Positions 45,045-55,569 of a DNA stretch of 64,000 bases are shown piece by piece. The stretch is taken from positions 86,814,282 through 86,878,281 of the forward strand of contig CM056741.1 of the NCBI GenBank assembly GCA_029851415.1, in the 5' to 3' direction. The position numbers were made by a program, and so were the translations under genes. Origin of the DNA: Eretmocerus hayati. Its lineage: Eukaryota > Arthropoda > Insecta > Hymenoptera > Aphelinidae. Within the stretch, counting starts at the first letter, position 1. Each line of letters opens with the position of its first letter. Under the pieces are notes generated by a model that made no database searches, was not told where the DNA came from, and saw nothing but the letters and a program-made list of their open reading frames with translations.

Positions 45045-46310
45045 TTATATGCGCGCTCCACTTTGTCAATATGCTTTAAGGAAGTTTCCCCGGTCGAAGT
45101 TTCTAGCAGAACATTATTATTTCGATAGACTTCTTTGATTTTGAATTCCCCATTGAAAAATTTGTCTAATCTGCCTTTTCTTGGTTCCTTAAGAAGGTAT
45201 ACCCCCATCCCCACCTTGAGGTCTTTAGGCTCCTTATTCTTATCATATCGACATTTGGTCTGATTCTTAGAATCAATAAAATTTTCTCTAGCTTTTCTTT
45301 GGAAATCAGCGAGGACTTTAATCAGATTGCACAGATATGAGCTGTATGTCTCAAGTTCAAATTCGTCAGGATATTTGTCTACTGTCCGGGCTTTGCGTCC
45401 GTAAATAATCTCAAAAGGGGTGAATCCTGTCGAGGCGTGGACAAGGGTATTGTACTCAAAGCTCGGGAAGGGCACGATTATATCCCAATCTTGTCTTTGT
45501 TCAGCCTTAGTTCTGATGTAGCTCTCTAACATGGCGTGACTGCGTTTGAGAGACGCGTTCCCTTGGGAGTGATAACTTGTGGTCGTAATTAGCTTGATAC
45601 CAAAAATTGTTGCTGTTCTTTGAGAAGTCGGTTCTTGAAACTGGTGCCTCTGTCACTCAAAATTATTCTGAGCACACCAAAATTTGCTATGAGATGTCTA
45701 GCTATTGCATCTGCAATGGTAACGGCACGGATATCAGGAATAGGGATGGCAAGCCAGAATTTTGAAAGTTGACACTGCATGGTTAAAATGTGACGGTTAC
45801 CCGAGGGAGTGGTTGCCTAAGGGCCTACAGTATCTATAGCGATTTTCGTAAATACCTCCGTAGGTGTGTCTGAAATGATCATTGGGACTTTTGTTCGGAT
45901 TCCTATTAGTTTTTGTTCTTGACAGACGGAGCATTTATTTACAAAACTTTCTACGTCTCTTTTCATGCCCACCCATGAGAATTTTTCTCGAATGCGTCTA
46001 TATGTCTTCCTTAAACCTCGGTGTCCTCCAAATAAACTCGAATGAAATTCCTCCATGATGTTTGCCGTTTGGCTAGCTTCTGGAATGACACAAGTACCAT
46101 AACAAAAGGTTATAGTCAAAGGAGAATTTCGAAATTCGGTTTGAATTGTGTCCTTTATGAAAGACTTTGGAAGTTTATCTGTTAACTCTCCTACTCGTGC
46201 TATGCGAAAAGAATCTATCTCCGATTTCCGTATCAGTTTGGAATGATTTGAAATGGCTAATTTCACGTTTGCGGGTGTAATAGAACTATCTTTTTTGTCA
46301 CAAATTACGA
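45041..46310 (-). pseudogene. Ty3/gypsy integrase (C-terminal Pol) with three defects
   Basis: Domains in order: RNase H-integrase linker, H2C2 zinc domain (HSSLFGGH...CSVC) near 46050-45930, catalytic core with Asp in IAIDTVGP and Asp in ILSDRGTSF, and C-terminal domain (FNGEFKIKEVYRN) ending at 45041. Defects: in-frame TAG at 45819-45817 just after the first Asp, a one-base frame change near 45600, and Lys where the catalytic Glu should be (core phrase SLKRSH). RT and RNase H upstream are missing. The stop overlaps the first codons of the env frame, as in gypsy-type elements. Confidence 0.88.
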
Positions 46311-46345
46311 GACTATTGTTATGAACCAGGGTTCTTAAGGTTCAT

Positions 46346-46864
46346 GTGCTATGGGTTCTATTCTGTCCTTACCAGACCGTCGGGTCAGTAAGTTAGGGTG
46401 CAAGGTATTCCCAGAATGATAAGTCCAAGATGTTGAGTGCAGTATAGGTTTTATTCAAAGGTAAGTTATAAATCCGAGAGAGAGACTGTTACAACTGTTC
46501 GTTATTCTACTGATTCTACAATGGTACGAGAGTATCAAGGGCTGAGACTACTCGTCCTGGAATGCTGCTAATCGCGGAGTCTATGCTACGAGTTTACGTG
46601 GTCAACTGAGACTCTAGAAGCGCTGCCCGCGGCTTTTGCACCGTATTTATACTAGTCTTCGTGCTGCGGTGAAATGCGTGTCGGCGCCTGTGTGCTCGCG
46701 CATTCCTGCGTCATTGCGCTCGTTTTCGAACATTCTAGAAAGCTCTAGACTGGCGCCTCTGAGTCACAGCTATTGAATCTTGCACGTGCCGTTAGTGGCG
46801 TTTTGTTGCATCGAATCTTGCAAGAGCTACTAGAAGGCATGGAGCTAGACCTGCTCCATGACAC
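46346..46864 (-). mobile_element. Solo LTR with 6-bp duplication
   Basis: A 519-base unit with inverted ends GTGCTATGG...CCATGACAC is flanked by GTTCAT at 46340-46345 and 46865-46870. On minus it has TATAAATA (46651-46644) and, about 190 bases later, AATAAA (46455-46450), giving U3-R-U5 order. GC-rich U3. It sits exactly where the errantivirus-like coding sequence stops, so it may have taken part in the deletion. Confidence 0.8.
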
Positions 46865-46870
46865 GTTCAT

Positions 46871-47768
46871 TGGCGCGCACCTGATCCCCGGATCAGAGAA
46901 AATAAGAAAAATAAAAAAAATTTTTTTTTTTCGTTTTTGCGATTTTTTTCGGTTAAATTCAAGTGGAAATTATGAATGAATTGGAATACATGATAATTCA
47001 GCGAGTAAAGGCTGACGAATGCAATATTCTTAAAAGGTAGCTTACATCTAAATTGTGTTTACATTGTTGGTGAATTTATATAGTATTCATAATATAGTGG
47101 GAATGGTTTATTAAAGGCACTAGGCTTTATTTATAATCACATAAAAGATATGGAGGATACTTTGGGAATGCTTAAACATATTCATAGTTGTTTTATTATT
47201 TATTGATTATACAAACATACTGATTAAGTTATAATTTTGTTCTGGTAGCGTGGAGAAAAAAAAATGTTTCAAATCAACTTGAACAATGAGATTCTAGCTG
47301 AGAAAAATTTTGAAAAATAACGTTAATTTGGTAGCGTGGAGATTGTTTCTTTCTCCCATTATTCGTGACCGAGCGAATGTTACTGAAGTATTGCTTGACA
47401 AGGAAGGATGATGGTTGTTCAGTTGAAATGCTCTCTATCTTTCTCTCTCTCTCTGGTAGATATGATAATATTTCCTATGAGCTAATTCTGGAAAGTATTT
47501 TTGAATTGAAGAATAACTGAGATCAATCCTGGGATTACAATTTTACTCAAGTCAGTCTCTCTCTTAAACGGTGCTGAATAGATAAAATTGGCCTTGTGGA
47601 GGCCGAAAATATTTTGAAAATATTCTTGAAAATATTCGCATAACATAGGTCATGTATCCGGTTCAATCTTAGTGGGTTCTGTTTCATCCATTTTGGGAAT
47701 ATCTGCTTTTGGTTTTCACCTCTTTCGTTGATTACGAGTGGTATTCCTTGTTATTTTCAAGATTTCGA
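46871..47768. other. No gene; candidate 3' region of the second env
   Basis: AT-rich. On minus, downstream of the env stop, there is a 25-base GA-rich purine run (about 47455-47430) that could be a polypurine tract, but no LTR follows that I can define. Confidence 0.4.
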
Positions 47769-49748
47769 TTATGTATCTTGGCTTTGTTCTGCAGGTATTG
47801 TCTCTAATGACTTCGAGGTCGATTCATTGTTTGGTAATTCTGATTCCTTCTCGTGTTTTCCCATATCCTGTGGTTTTGGCGGAGTATCATCATGAGCTGA
47901 GTTTGTTTGCTGCATCTCTGGTTGTACTATTTGTGGCATGTTTTGTATAATAATCGTTTCCAATGGGTTATTTATTCCGGGCTGATTTTTGCGTCGACAT
48001 GAGAAACATCCTGAAACAAGTCTTCTCACAATTAGACAAGGGAACCCCCCCAGGCAAAAGACTCTTGCTACGCACAGGATGATGATTGGAACCATTACAT
48101 AGTAGAGTCCCGAATAGATGAGGTGGGAAAACAAGTTATCATATTTTGTCGATATTATTTTTAGTTGGCTCATGGTTCGCGCTTTGTCTATGATTTCTTT
48201 CAAACTTTTTCCTTTTTCCAAAGATTTCAAAGGCGCATCACCTCGAATCTGTATTCCAGGCATGATTTCTGAGCCCTTAATTGGGTCTGCTGAAATTTTT
48301 CTGAACTCCCTATTCAATAATGGTGCTAAATCTAGATTTTTTTCTCGGAATACCATTATTTCCGAATGTACTGTAATTTTTCGTGAAGCCGATAGCCTAA
48401 CGTTCCTAGTATAAGCTGAGCAACCTTGAGGTAAGTGAATCATTCCCATGCCATTTATTTCATGTCTGACGTTTTTATACTTGAAACAGTCTTCGAATAT
48501 AAATTCACCTTTTGTTGTAGAATATACCCATGTATTTTCTTTCTCTAGTGCACCCCAAAATGTGTTTTGCAGCCTAGCAATTTTAACCTCACAATTCGAA
48601 AGATTCTTTATGAATCTCTGTGTCGCTAGTTTTATTTCGCATGGAGAAAAATTATCGATGTTGTGAATAGGGCTCGTGCTTTCGCATATGAATGTGGTTC
48701 TGAGTTTTTTACACTTATTCAATTCATTTGCCGTGAATGGTATATATCTCTTGCTTTCTGAATCGATTGCTTGGTACATGGAGTCCGGCCATATATATCC
48801 ATCAAAAGAGAAATTACGTTGGTGTATTGGGACCGGTAAAGCTTTGTATAGATAGTATTCTTCGAGATCGAGAAGAGGTAGTTTGATGTAGTAAACCAAT
48901 CTTGGGTATAAGAACAAAATTGATACATCCATAATACTAAAAAGATCCAATAGCGTATCAGCTTTACTGATTTCTGGGAAGCTCGCATCTGCAACTGTTT
49001 GCATAATTGTTTTCTTGGTTTTTGATAAAAGCGTTGGCGAGACGAACCAGGGATGTGTAACCCCTTGGGCTGCGAAAAGTATCGCATGGGTTAACGTCTC
49101 GGTATCGAGTTCATATTGCAAGACATTCTCTATGAACATTTCCATGGCTGCGGTGAAATCAACAAAATTGCTTAATTTCTCTTGTTCTAATTCCATTGCC
49201 GCTATGATTATATCAATTCTGTTGAGTCTGTCATGCTGATTCCCAAATTGTTCACGAATGATTTCCGTTTGATTTGCTAATAGAGCTGCGAGCGTGCTGC
49301 TATCATTCGCATTCCCTTGAATAAGCTCTCTCAACTCGTAGTCTGAGTCTTCGTCTAGTGTTCCAAATAATATCCTATGCAGTTTACCGATTCCCGCAAA
49401 CCAAGACCTCTTTACTCGTTTTTCCGAGGTAGTTGAATTGGTGTCGTATCTTTGCAGTAATTGTATAGCCTTGTATGCATTCTTTTGAGTCTCGTCAATT
49501 CGTTCGCCCAATTCTTCTAATTGCACTGCTATTATACAGCCTGATTTTTGTTTATTACAACCTGTCTTCATCGCGACCCAAGCTTGCTTTAGCTTTGTCT
49601 CACGATGGAAATATGGTTCCAGGTTTATGCTATGAACTATCTTCCAAGATACTCGAGACGTATACAGTCTGTCCAGTTTTTCCATGATTAGTCCCGGATT
49701 ATGATGAATTGGTCTTATTTCCATTCTTTCAATTTTGTCATCCGCCAT
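47769..49748 (-). CDS. Intact envelope glycoprotein, baculovirus F-like
   Basis: A fully open frame of 659 codons from the ATG at 49748. Features in order: N-terminal subunit with a conserved Trp and Cys pair, furin-type site RVKR (about residue 111-114, near 49406), then SWFAGIGKLHRILFGTLDED (fusion region), long helical region, late Cys-rich ectodomain, one membrane segment (LYYVMVPIIILCV, near 48080) followed by a Cys-rich GCFSC stretch, and a Pro/Glu-rich tail. The order matches baculovirus F and errantivirus Env. Oddly, no signal peptide precedes the mature-like start. An acceptor (GAATTACAG) lies right before the ATG, so an upstream exon may supply it, or it was lost. No gag or pol accompanies it. 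It may be an env relic of a deleted element or a captured cellular gene. Confidence 0.85.
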   Translation of the reverse strand: MADDKIERMEIRPIHHNPGLIMEKLDRLYTSRVSWKIVHSINLEPYFHRETKLKQAWVAMKTGCNKQKSGCIIAVQLEELGERIDETQKNAYKAIQLLQRYDTNSTTSEKRVKRSWFAGIGKLHRILFGTLDEDSDYELRELIQGNANDSSTLAALLANQTEIIREQFGNQHDRLNRIDIIIAAMELEQEKLSNFVDFTAAMEMFIENVLQYELDTETLTHAILFAAQGVTHPWFVSPTLLSKTKKTIMQTVADASFPEISKADTLLDLFSIMDVSILFLYPRLVYYIKLPLLDLEEYYLYKALPVPIHQRNFSFDGYIWPDSMYQAIDSESKRYIPFTANELNKCKKLRTTFICESTSPIHNIDNFSPCEIKLATQRFIKNLSNCEVKIARLQNTFWGALEKENTWVYSTTKGEFIFEDCFKYKNVRHEINGMGMIHLPQGCSAYTRNVRLSASRKITVHSEIMVFREKNLDLAPLLNREFRKISADPIKGSEIMPGIQIRGDAPLKSLEKGKSLKEIIDKARTMSQLKIISTKYDNLFSHLIYSGLYYVMVPIIILCVARVFCLGGFPCLIVRRLVSGCFSCRRKNQPGINNPLETIIIQNMPQIVQPEMQQTNSAHDDTPPKPQDMGKHEKESELPNNESTSKSLETIPAEQSQDT

Positions 49749-50139
49749 TCTGTAATTCAGTCGCAACACAAATTTTTGTTGAGTTGCTGGAAATTTTGTC
49801 TCGTGAGGAGAGCTTTTGACGTGACTCAGTATGTTTATTACTTGCCATATCGATGGGATTATTACTCTGTATGGACCGTGGTATCGGTTACTCGCGACTA
49901 TGGATCAATCTTCTTTTTGCGCGCATCGTAACGTGAGCATGTTATGCCTGCAATCTTTCCTCTCTCTCCCTTTTGGACTTGCGGAGCTGGAGCTCTGCCC
50001 CATCTTATCAGTTTTCGTAGAAGACACCTATGGTCGCTTGGTGGGAAGTCGATCATGTGTTTATGCATTGGATCTTTGTACTATGAGTGTCTCAGTTTGA
50101 GACTCGCTTTCGCGGACAGCTTTTGGTTTCTCGAGCACG
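49749..50139. other. Divergent intergenic region
   Basis: 391 bases between the minus-strand env start and the plus-strand gene start. It could act as a shared upstream region. Small frames here are not supported. Confidence 0.4.
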
Positions 50140-51895
50140 ATGAGCGCGTCTGAAGAACATAACTATGCGTCTAGTACGCCGATCATTATTCCTGAATCAA
50201 TCCTCACTAAAGAAGAGGATTTTGCTGTTTTCGTGGAGAATACTGGAATATCAAAAAATGAAAGTATCCTGCCTGATTTCGAAACTTTTCGTCCTATACT
50301 TCAAAGGCGTGCAGCACAACCTGTGCCGAAAAATGAAGTTTTGACTGCCGATACTTTTATGAAAAGTGATCCTTTATACTACGATATACCACTGATAGAT
50401 CTCGCTGAAGATTTACCGCCTGTGTTGGGCAACCTAAATGTGACTCCTGTATTCTATCTCGATGCTAGAGAAGTGGATCTCCAATTTGAAGACGGATTGT
50501 CTGTCATCACTGAGCTTGATTGTCAAGAAGAGAAGCTTCCTCCGAAAGTTGAAGAGCCGAAAGTTTTTGATGATTCGCCGAAATTTGAAAATGCTTCGCT
50601 TGCAGATTTGGATCGCATACAATCTGACGAATTATTCGTTGTTGATGGAGTTTTAACCAATCCATGTCGAGTAGCCGAAATTTGTGACTGTGAAATTATC
50701 GAGTGCAGGCCTCCTGCGCGTGAGATTTTTAGATGCGACAATAATACTGCTCCGCCTTTGTTGGCTGTGCAAACGTCTCTCACTGTTGAGGAGTATGCTG
50801 ATATTGAGCGACTTCAGGTTCCATCAAATTTTCCTGGGAAACGCCAACGAGGCCGACCAAAAGGGAAGCGTTCACCGAGAACTAAGAGTTCGAAACAGGT
50901 ACCCAGGACAAAGAAAATGAGCATTGTCCATTCTGATCGTATAGATACGCAATTGCATGTCGATCCCTCTGAAAACCGAAATGCTGGTTCGGCGGTTACT
51001 TCTGCTGTCCGTGAAAATTTTTCGTCTGTTAAAATGAATGCGGCATCACGCCCCCGACGCTCCTTGTCAAAAATTGCTCTGACTCAACCTCCGTGCCGTC
51101 GTTCGGAAAGACTTCGACTCGCGAGGGGTTGGGTACCTTCTCCAGATGCGGCCCAAGTGATTCCAATGTTGGAAAAGGATGTGTTTGGGGTTTCGATTCC
51201 TGAACTGCCTCCTGTGACTAATTTTACGAGGCCTACTGTGATCGTCTCTACATCAAGCCTTGGAATTGTTCCAAAAGTTGATACCGTTAGGCCCAAGCCA
51301 GAAATTACGAATATTGTGACACTTACGAAAGGTATTTTGGCGCTTGTTGAAAAGACAAAGCCTCAGGTTCCTATCGCCAGTGCCGGCTTAGATAACTGTG
51401 CTGATCTGGGATCGTCAATAATTTCCAAGAAAACCGCATTGAATTTTGGTGGAATGTCGTCTACTGAACCGCAGACACCCGAGCCAACAGGTGTTGTTAC
51501 GCGCTTGCAAGATGCTCAATTGCGGGCGCCCAGTCGGCCAGATTCCTGCTGTGATCCAGTCATCGCCAGGCTTAAGAAAGCTTTGAAGAAGGTGAAATCT
51601 AAGAGTCGTAGACTCAAAACTAGATCGTCTACGATGTTTGATCGAATGACCCAGCTATGTTTGCGAATCATGCAACGCCAGTATAAACTTGACTCTCTGG
51701 ACCAAAAATCGGTTAATCACACTTCCGAATGCTGTCTACTTTGCCGTATCCGAGTGCTTGCTAAACGAGATTTGCCCAATCATGCTCTTTGTGCTGATTG
51801 CTTGTGAGTATTTAAATTTTCAAATACGGTGTGTAAGGAACGTGAAAGAAGAAATTTTGAATTGTTTTAATTTTGGTATTTTCAGGGCTCCCTGA
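50140..51895 (+). CDS. Unknown protein with AT-hook and C-terminal zinc ribbon (gene A)
   Basis: Exon 1 is 50140-51803 and exon 2 51886-51895 (82-base intron, GTGAGT donor, TTTTCAG acceptor). The protein is about 557 residues. The first 230 are acidic. An AT-hook-like RGRPKGKRSPRTKSSK lies at about 236-250, followed by a Ser/Pro-rich region. A basic coiled coil (ARLKKALKKVKSKSRRLK) leads to the C-terminal CLLC-x15-CADC module. The AT-hook suggests DNA binding in the nucleus, and the CxxC pairs suggest a zinc ribbon. Start chosen at ATG 50140, the first in the long frame. The C-terminal architecture and intron position match gene B at 52272. I recognise no described family. It is divergent from the intact env. 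Confidence 0.65.
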
Positions 51896-52271
51896 TGCGC
51901 TTTTGATGAGAACAGGTGTTCCATGTAGCTGGTATTTCGTCGGATGCATGAGATATTTCGGTTTGACCATATTCATATTTTGTCCCCTATATCCAATTTA
52001 TTCTTCAAGCGCTTTCTATATTTCAATGATATCTATATATAATGTTCAATGCGCGGGTTCTTAGCCACTCATCTCGTGTTTCGCATAGTACTCACTGAGT
52101 GATAACACCGTGAGCTTCTGAGATCGCATCTTCATCGATGCATTGTCTGTTCCGGCGCAAGTATTGAGATCGTCTTCAGTCTGTTTTCAATTGTATTCAA
52201 GTGCACAGTGCTTCTGTAACTTTATAATAAGGTTTTGACCTGTATTCCGAAGAATTCCTAAATCATCAAAA

Positions 52272-52791
52272 ATGGTTAGGGTGTATCCTACCATTAGGAA
52301 ATTTTTCCATAGAAATGAGTTCAGGGCGGCTGGGTCTCGCAGGGACTGTGTGGCGGCGAGCCCGCGCTATGCTGAATTCCGAGGAGTTGTGCCCATTATC
52401 GCCCTAGGTGGAAGAGAAGCTGATCCTTTGATTTATTATTTGACGCGCCGTATTGGCTACCTAAAGGCGACTTATCGCTTTATTGTCCTGAATATTCGGG
52501 ACTTCGAGGAGTCATACGCTGCTGTGTTGGCAGTGAGGAAGGAAATACATGAGCTCGAAAAACGGATAACTCAGCGTAAAGATCGTCTGAACTCTATGGT
52601 GCGTGACGTTAGATGTCGGTGCTTATCTTGTAATGCCCATACAGGGTATCCGACCCGGGTAACTGCTGTGGTATGTTCTAAGTGTATGTGAGTATTATCT
52701 TTTCCGTATTTGAATGGTCTGTAGTGTTTCCCTAAGCACGTCTTAATTTTTCAGTGCCCTTTTGAGACGAGACCAGTATTGGGCTGCCTAA
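52272..52791 (+). CDS. Unknown small zinc-ribbon protein (gene B)
   Basis: Exon 1 is 52272-52687 and exon 2 52755-52791 (67-base intron, GTGAGT donor, TTTTTCAG acceptor), giving 150 residues. The start ATG follows a good context (CAAAAATGG). The N-terminal 60 residues are basic with no known motif. A coiled coil (VRKEIHELEKRITQRKDRL) precedes the C-terminal CLSC-x14-CSKC module, then IALLRRDQYWAA. The intron falls two bases into the codon after the last CxxC, exactly as in gene A, so the two are likely paralogues. Function unknown; nucleic-acid or protein binding through zinc is a reasonable guess. Confidence 0.65.
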
Positions 52792-54534
52792 AATTTCGAA
52801 ATTGTACAGCTAATTTTTACTGCGATTGCATGGCCTCGTATGCTCTTATATTTTTGCTGATTTGAACTTCCCTTGCTGTAGCCTTTAACTCGATGAGTAA
52901 AAAAAGAATATCTCTTCCATCAGTAATTCAGTTGGGACTTATCATTCAATTTGTAACAGATGTACTGGCTCCCTGCTTACCGTATTTGCTCGGTAATAAA
53001 TTATTTATTTGATGGAATTCGAATTTGTCTTACCGTTATTTACAAAAACCCCTTTTCAAAATTCTAGATCCCCTATATGTTTTGAAAAGAGTTACTTCGG
53101 AAAATTTTAGTTTTATATGCTTAGTTTAATTTCAGTTTTGTTCAGTTTTTATTATATGGTGCTCAAGTATTTTCTGTGTAATTTCTGATGGCATTCTACG
53201 TGAATATTTAAAAGGTTTCCTGAGTAATATTGAAATAATGTATAAGATTTCTATAGCATTTGAACGTTTCGAATTTTCATGTTAGTTTCGTGTTAACAAA
53301 AATTTTTTTGGCGCTCAGCCTTGTAACTTGTGAAAAAAATGAATTTTGATCTGTGATTTTCCGTTTATTCGCGATTACACTCGTGACTACACTTTTGTTA
53401 AAACAAGTCTTTGATTTTATTCAATTGGCCACGTCTTGAAATTTTTAATAAGGTATATCATTGGGCCGGAATTTGATACACAGAAAAACATGGACGCGAC
53501 GCAATATCCAACATGAGAAGGCGTACTGTGATAATCCAGCTGTTTGGAGGTGAAGTCTCACAGTGATCATAACGAGGTTGAGGTTTGTATCAGATATGTA
53601 TGTCTATTGTATATCTGCCCGTTTCAACTAGGAAATTCAGCCTTCTGTATCACGCGGATCTCGTTTGCTCTACTTTTTGTTTGTTTAATTGTCGACTGGT
53701 TTGTTAGGTTCTGCGGGTTAATTTTTAATGTGTTTTGATGAAGCTCTCTTTTTTTTTTATCCATTTTTTGGAAGTGTATTTACAGTGTAAAAATTGTCAA
53801 TAGCTGCTACCTTTTGAGTTGAAAGTCGTTTTCGTGGAGGGAGAAAAAGGAAAATGCCATTTATGTATAACTCAGCTGAGGTTGAACCAAGTATCTCGAG
53901 ATATTCCCGGAAGTTTTCCGATCTGCTTGTCTTCAGAAAGATTTCTATGGTCCAACATTCTGTTAAAAGTATGTCAAATTTAGCTAGTGGTTTTTGAGAA
54001 GAAGAAATCCAGTGAGTAACTTTATGTCTTGTGGGACCTCAAGATTCCGTGCAGTTTCCAATTTTTCCATGTATGTTCGTAGAAAATCTCATTCATCCTT
54101 CATTGACGCCTCAAACTTGTTCTAGTCTGTTCTGAAAAGCTGAGTTCTATTATTGAAAGGAGTTTCTTTCCGTTTGACTTTAGTTATGTGAATTTTCATG
54201 AACATTTACAGAGACGAAAAAAAACGTACCTCGTGAAGTTATTCAACTTATTCATCTCCAGTTTTTTGTTGGAGTCCAAATGATAGGAAATACAAGTAAC
54301 TTTTGTTCATTGTCCAATGAAAACGATTCAATTGGCATTATTGCGCTATTACCGCTTTTCATGGAATTCAATGCTTGGTCTAGTTTTGTTTCTTTGCTAA
54401 AAATACGACTAACAATTCGAGTGTACTCAGACCAAGTGTATCATTCTTCTTTGATTTTGTTTTGTCAGGGTCAGAAGAGTTCTAAAGAAGGTGCCGGAGT
54501 TACTAGACCATCATTTTCGAGCCACCACAAGAGA
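52792..54534. other. No gene recognised
   Basis: AT-rich. One 85-codon frame at 54280-54537 runs into the repeat that follows and is not supported. Confidence 0.5.
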
Positions 54535-55310
54535 TAAATATAATTTTACCATCTGATTTTCGTGTCACTCGAGTATTTTCAAAGTGCTCCAAAGCCTATG
54601 CACACTCTGTTCCCATCAACTAAACTGAAGATCATACCTATATCGTCTTTTTGTTTTAAGTCTAAGCTTCAAAATAAGCTATTGTGAGCTCCAATTGGAC
54701 CTTCAGAATTTGAGTAATCGCCATTCGCGCACCCTCTGATTTTTCGTGCAAGTAACTGCAGTTTTCCACCATTAAACACCCTTCATTGTTCCATTTTCCA
54801 TTTTCCGACTCGTGGAAGTGTTTGAAAAGTTAGATACGTGGGTCATCTGCTCTTTGAATAATTCACAAGGCCATTTCTTGCAATATTCAATTTGACAGGC
54901 TAAAATCATCCATTTTTCACTAGTCGGCTGGATTTACAAAAATCTCAACTTTGCTCTTTTGGTCCTCGCTTCATGTAAATGACCTCAATCTAAACGGGTA
55001 TTGCGAACTTCTTGCAGTATTAGAAGGATGTAGGTAGATAATTCATTTGGAAAAGACCCCTAGGGAGTCATTGAAACATGTTTAGACGCGCCCAATACCT
55101 ATTTTTGCTCGTGATTTCATTGTATCGGAGACGGCCCAGAATTTTTCCGCCATTCGATGGCCATCCGTGAAATCGTCTCCCACGAATAATCATCATTGAG
55201 TTTGGTTCCTTAGATATGATTCAAGCTCAATTAAAGTTGATTCGACCCAGTAGTTCCCGAGTTACGCGTGCTTTTGCTTACCGCGAAAATTATCGTTCGG
55301 GTACCCAAAT
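54535..55310 (+). repeat. ~0.8-kb dispersed repeat, copy 1
   Basis: Starts near ATAATTTTACCATCTGATTT and shows AAGCTATTGTGAGCTCCA, GAGTAATCG, AAAATCATCCATTTTTC and AAAGTTGATTCGACCCAGTA. Three diverged copies follow at 56925, 58140 and 59010, all on plus. Confidence 0.75.
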
Positions 55311-55521
55311 TTCATCGAAATATCTGTGATTAATGTACTTAAGCCATGTCTATAACACATAAGCTTGATTGTCCGAGTATCATAGGACTCAAAGCGCCAA
55401 ACCGGATCTTAAGGGTTGTTTTCTGAAAAACGGGGAGCGAGTATTGAACTCACAATCCCTTGAAATGCGGTCGAACTAATCGCGCGTCAGCTTCTCTGCA
55501 CAGTGCATATACTCATGTACA

Positions 55522-55569
<48 letters not shown>

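Larger units (their letters stand above)
39614..46340 (-). mobile_element. Truncated errantivirus-like (Ty3/gypsy with env) element
   Basis: Order on minus: end of integrase zinc domain and core (46300-45041), F-like env (45044-42941), an extra Cys-rich ORF (about 42013-40531), polypurine tract (about 40445-40462) and 3' LTR (40442-39614). Gag, protease, reverse transcriptase, RNase H and the 5' LTR are missing. A solo LTR (46346-46864) lies at the truncated end. The coding parts carry a few breaks only, so the element was probably active fairly recently relative to other relics here. Confidence 0.75.

Noticed and set aside
55435..55500. tRNA-like segment on minus with GAGTTCAATACTC
   Set aside because: Anticodon and acceptor stems cannot be paired convincingly; at most a very old tRNA-derived repeat.
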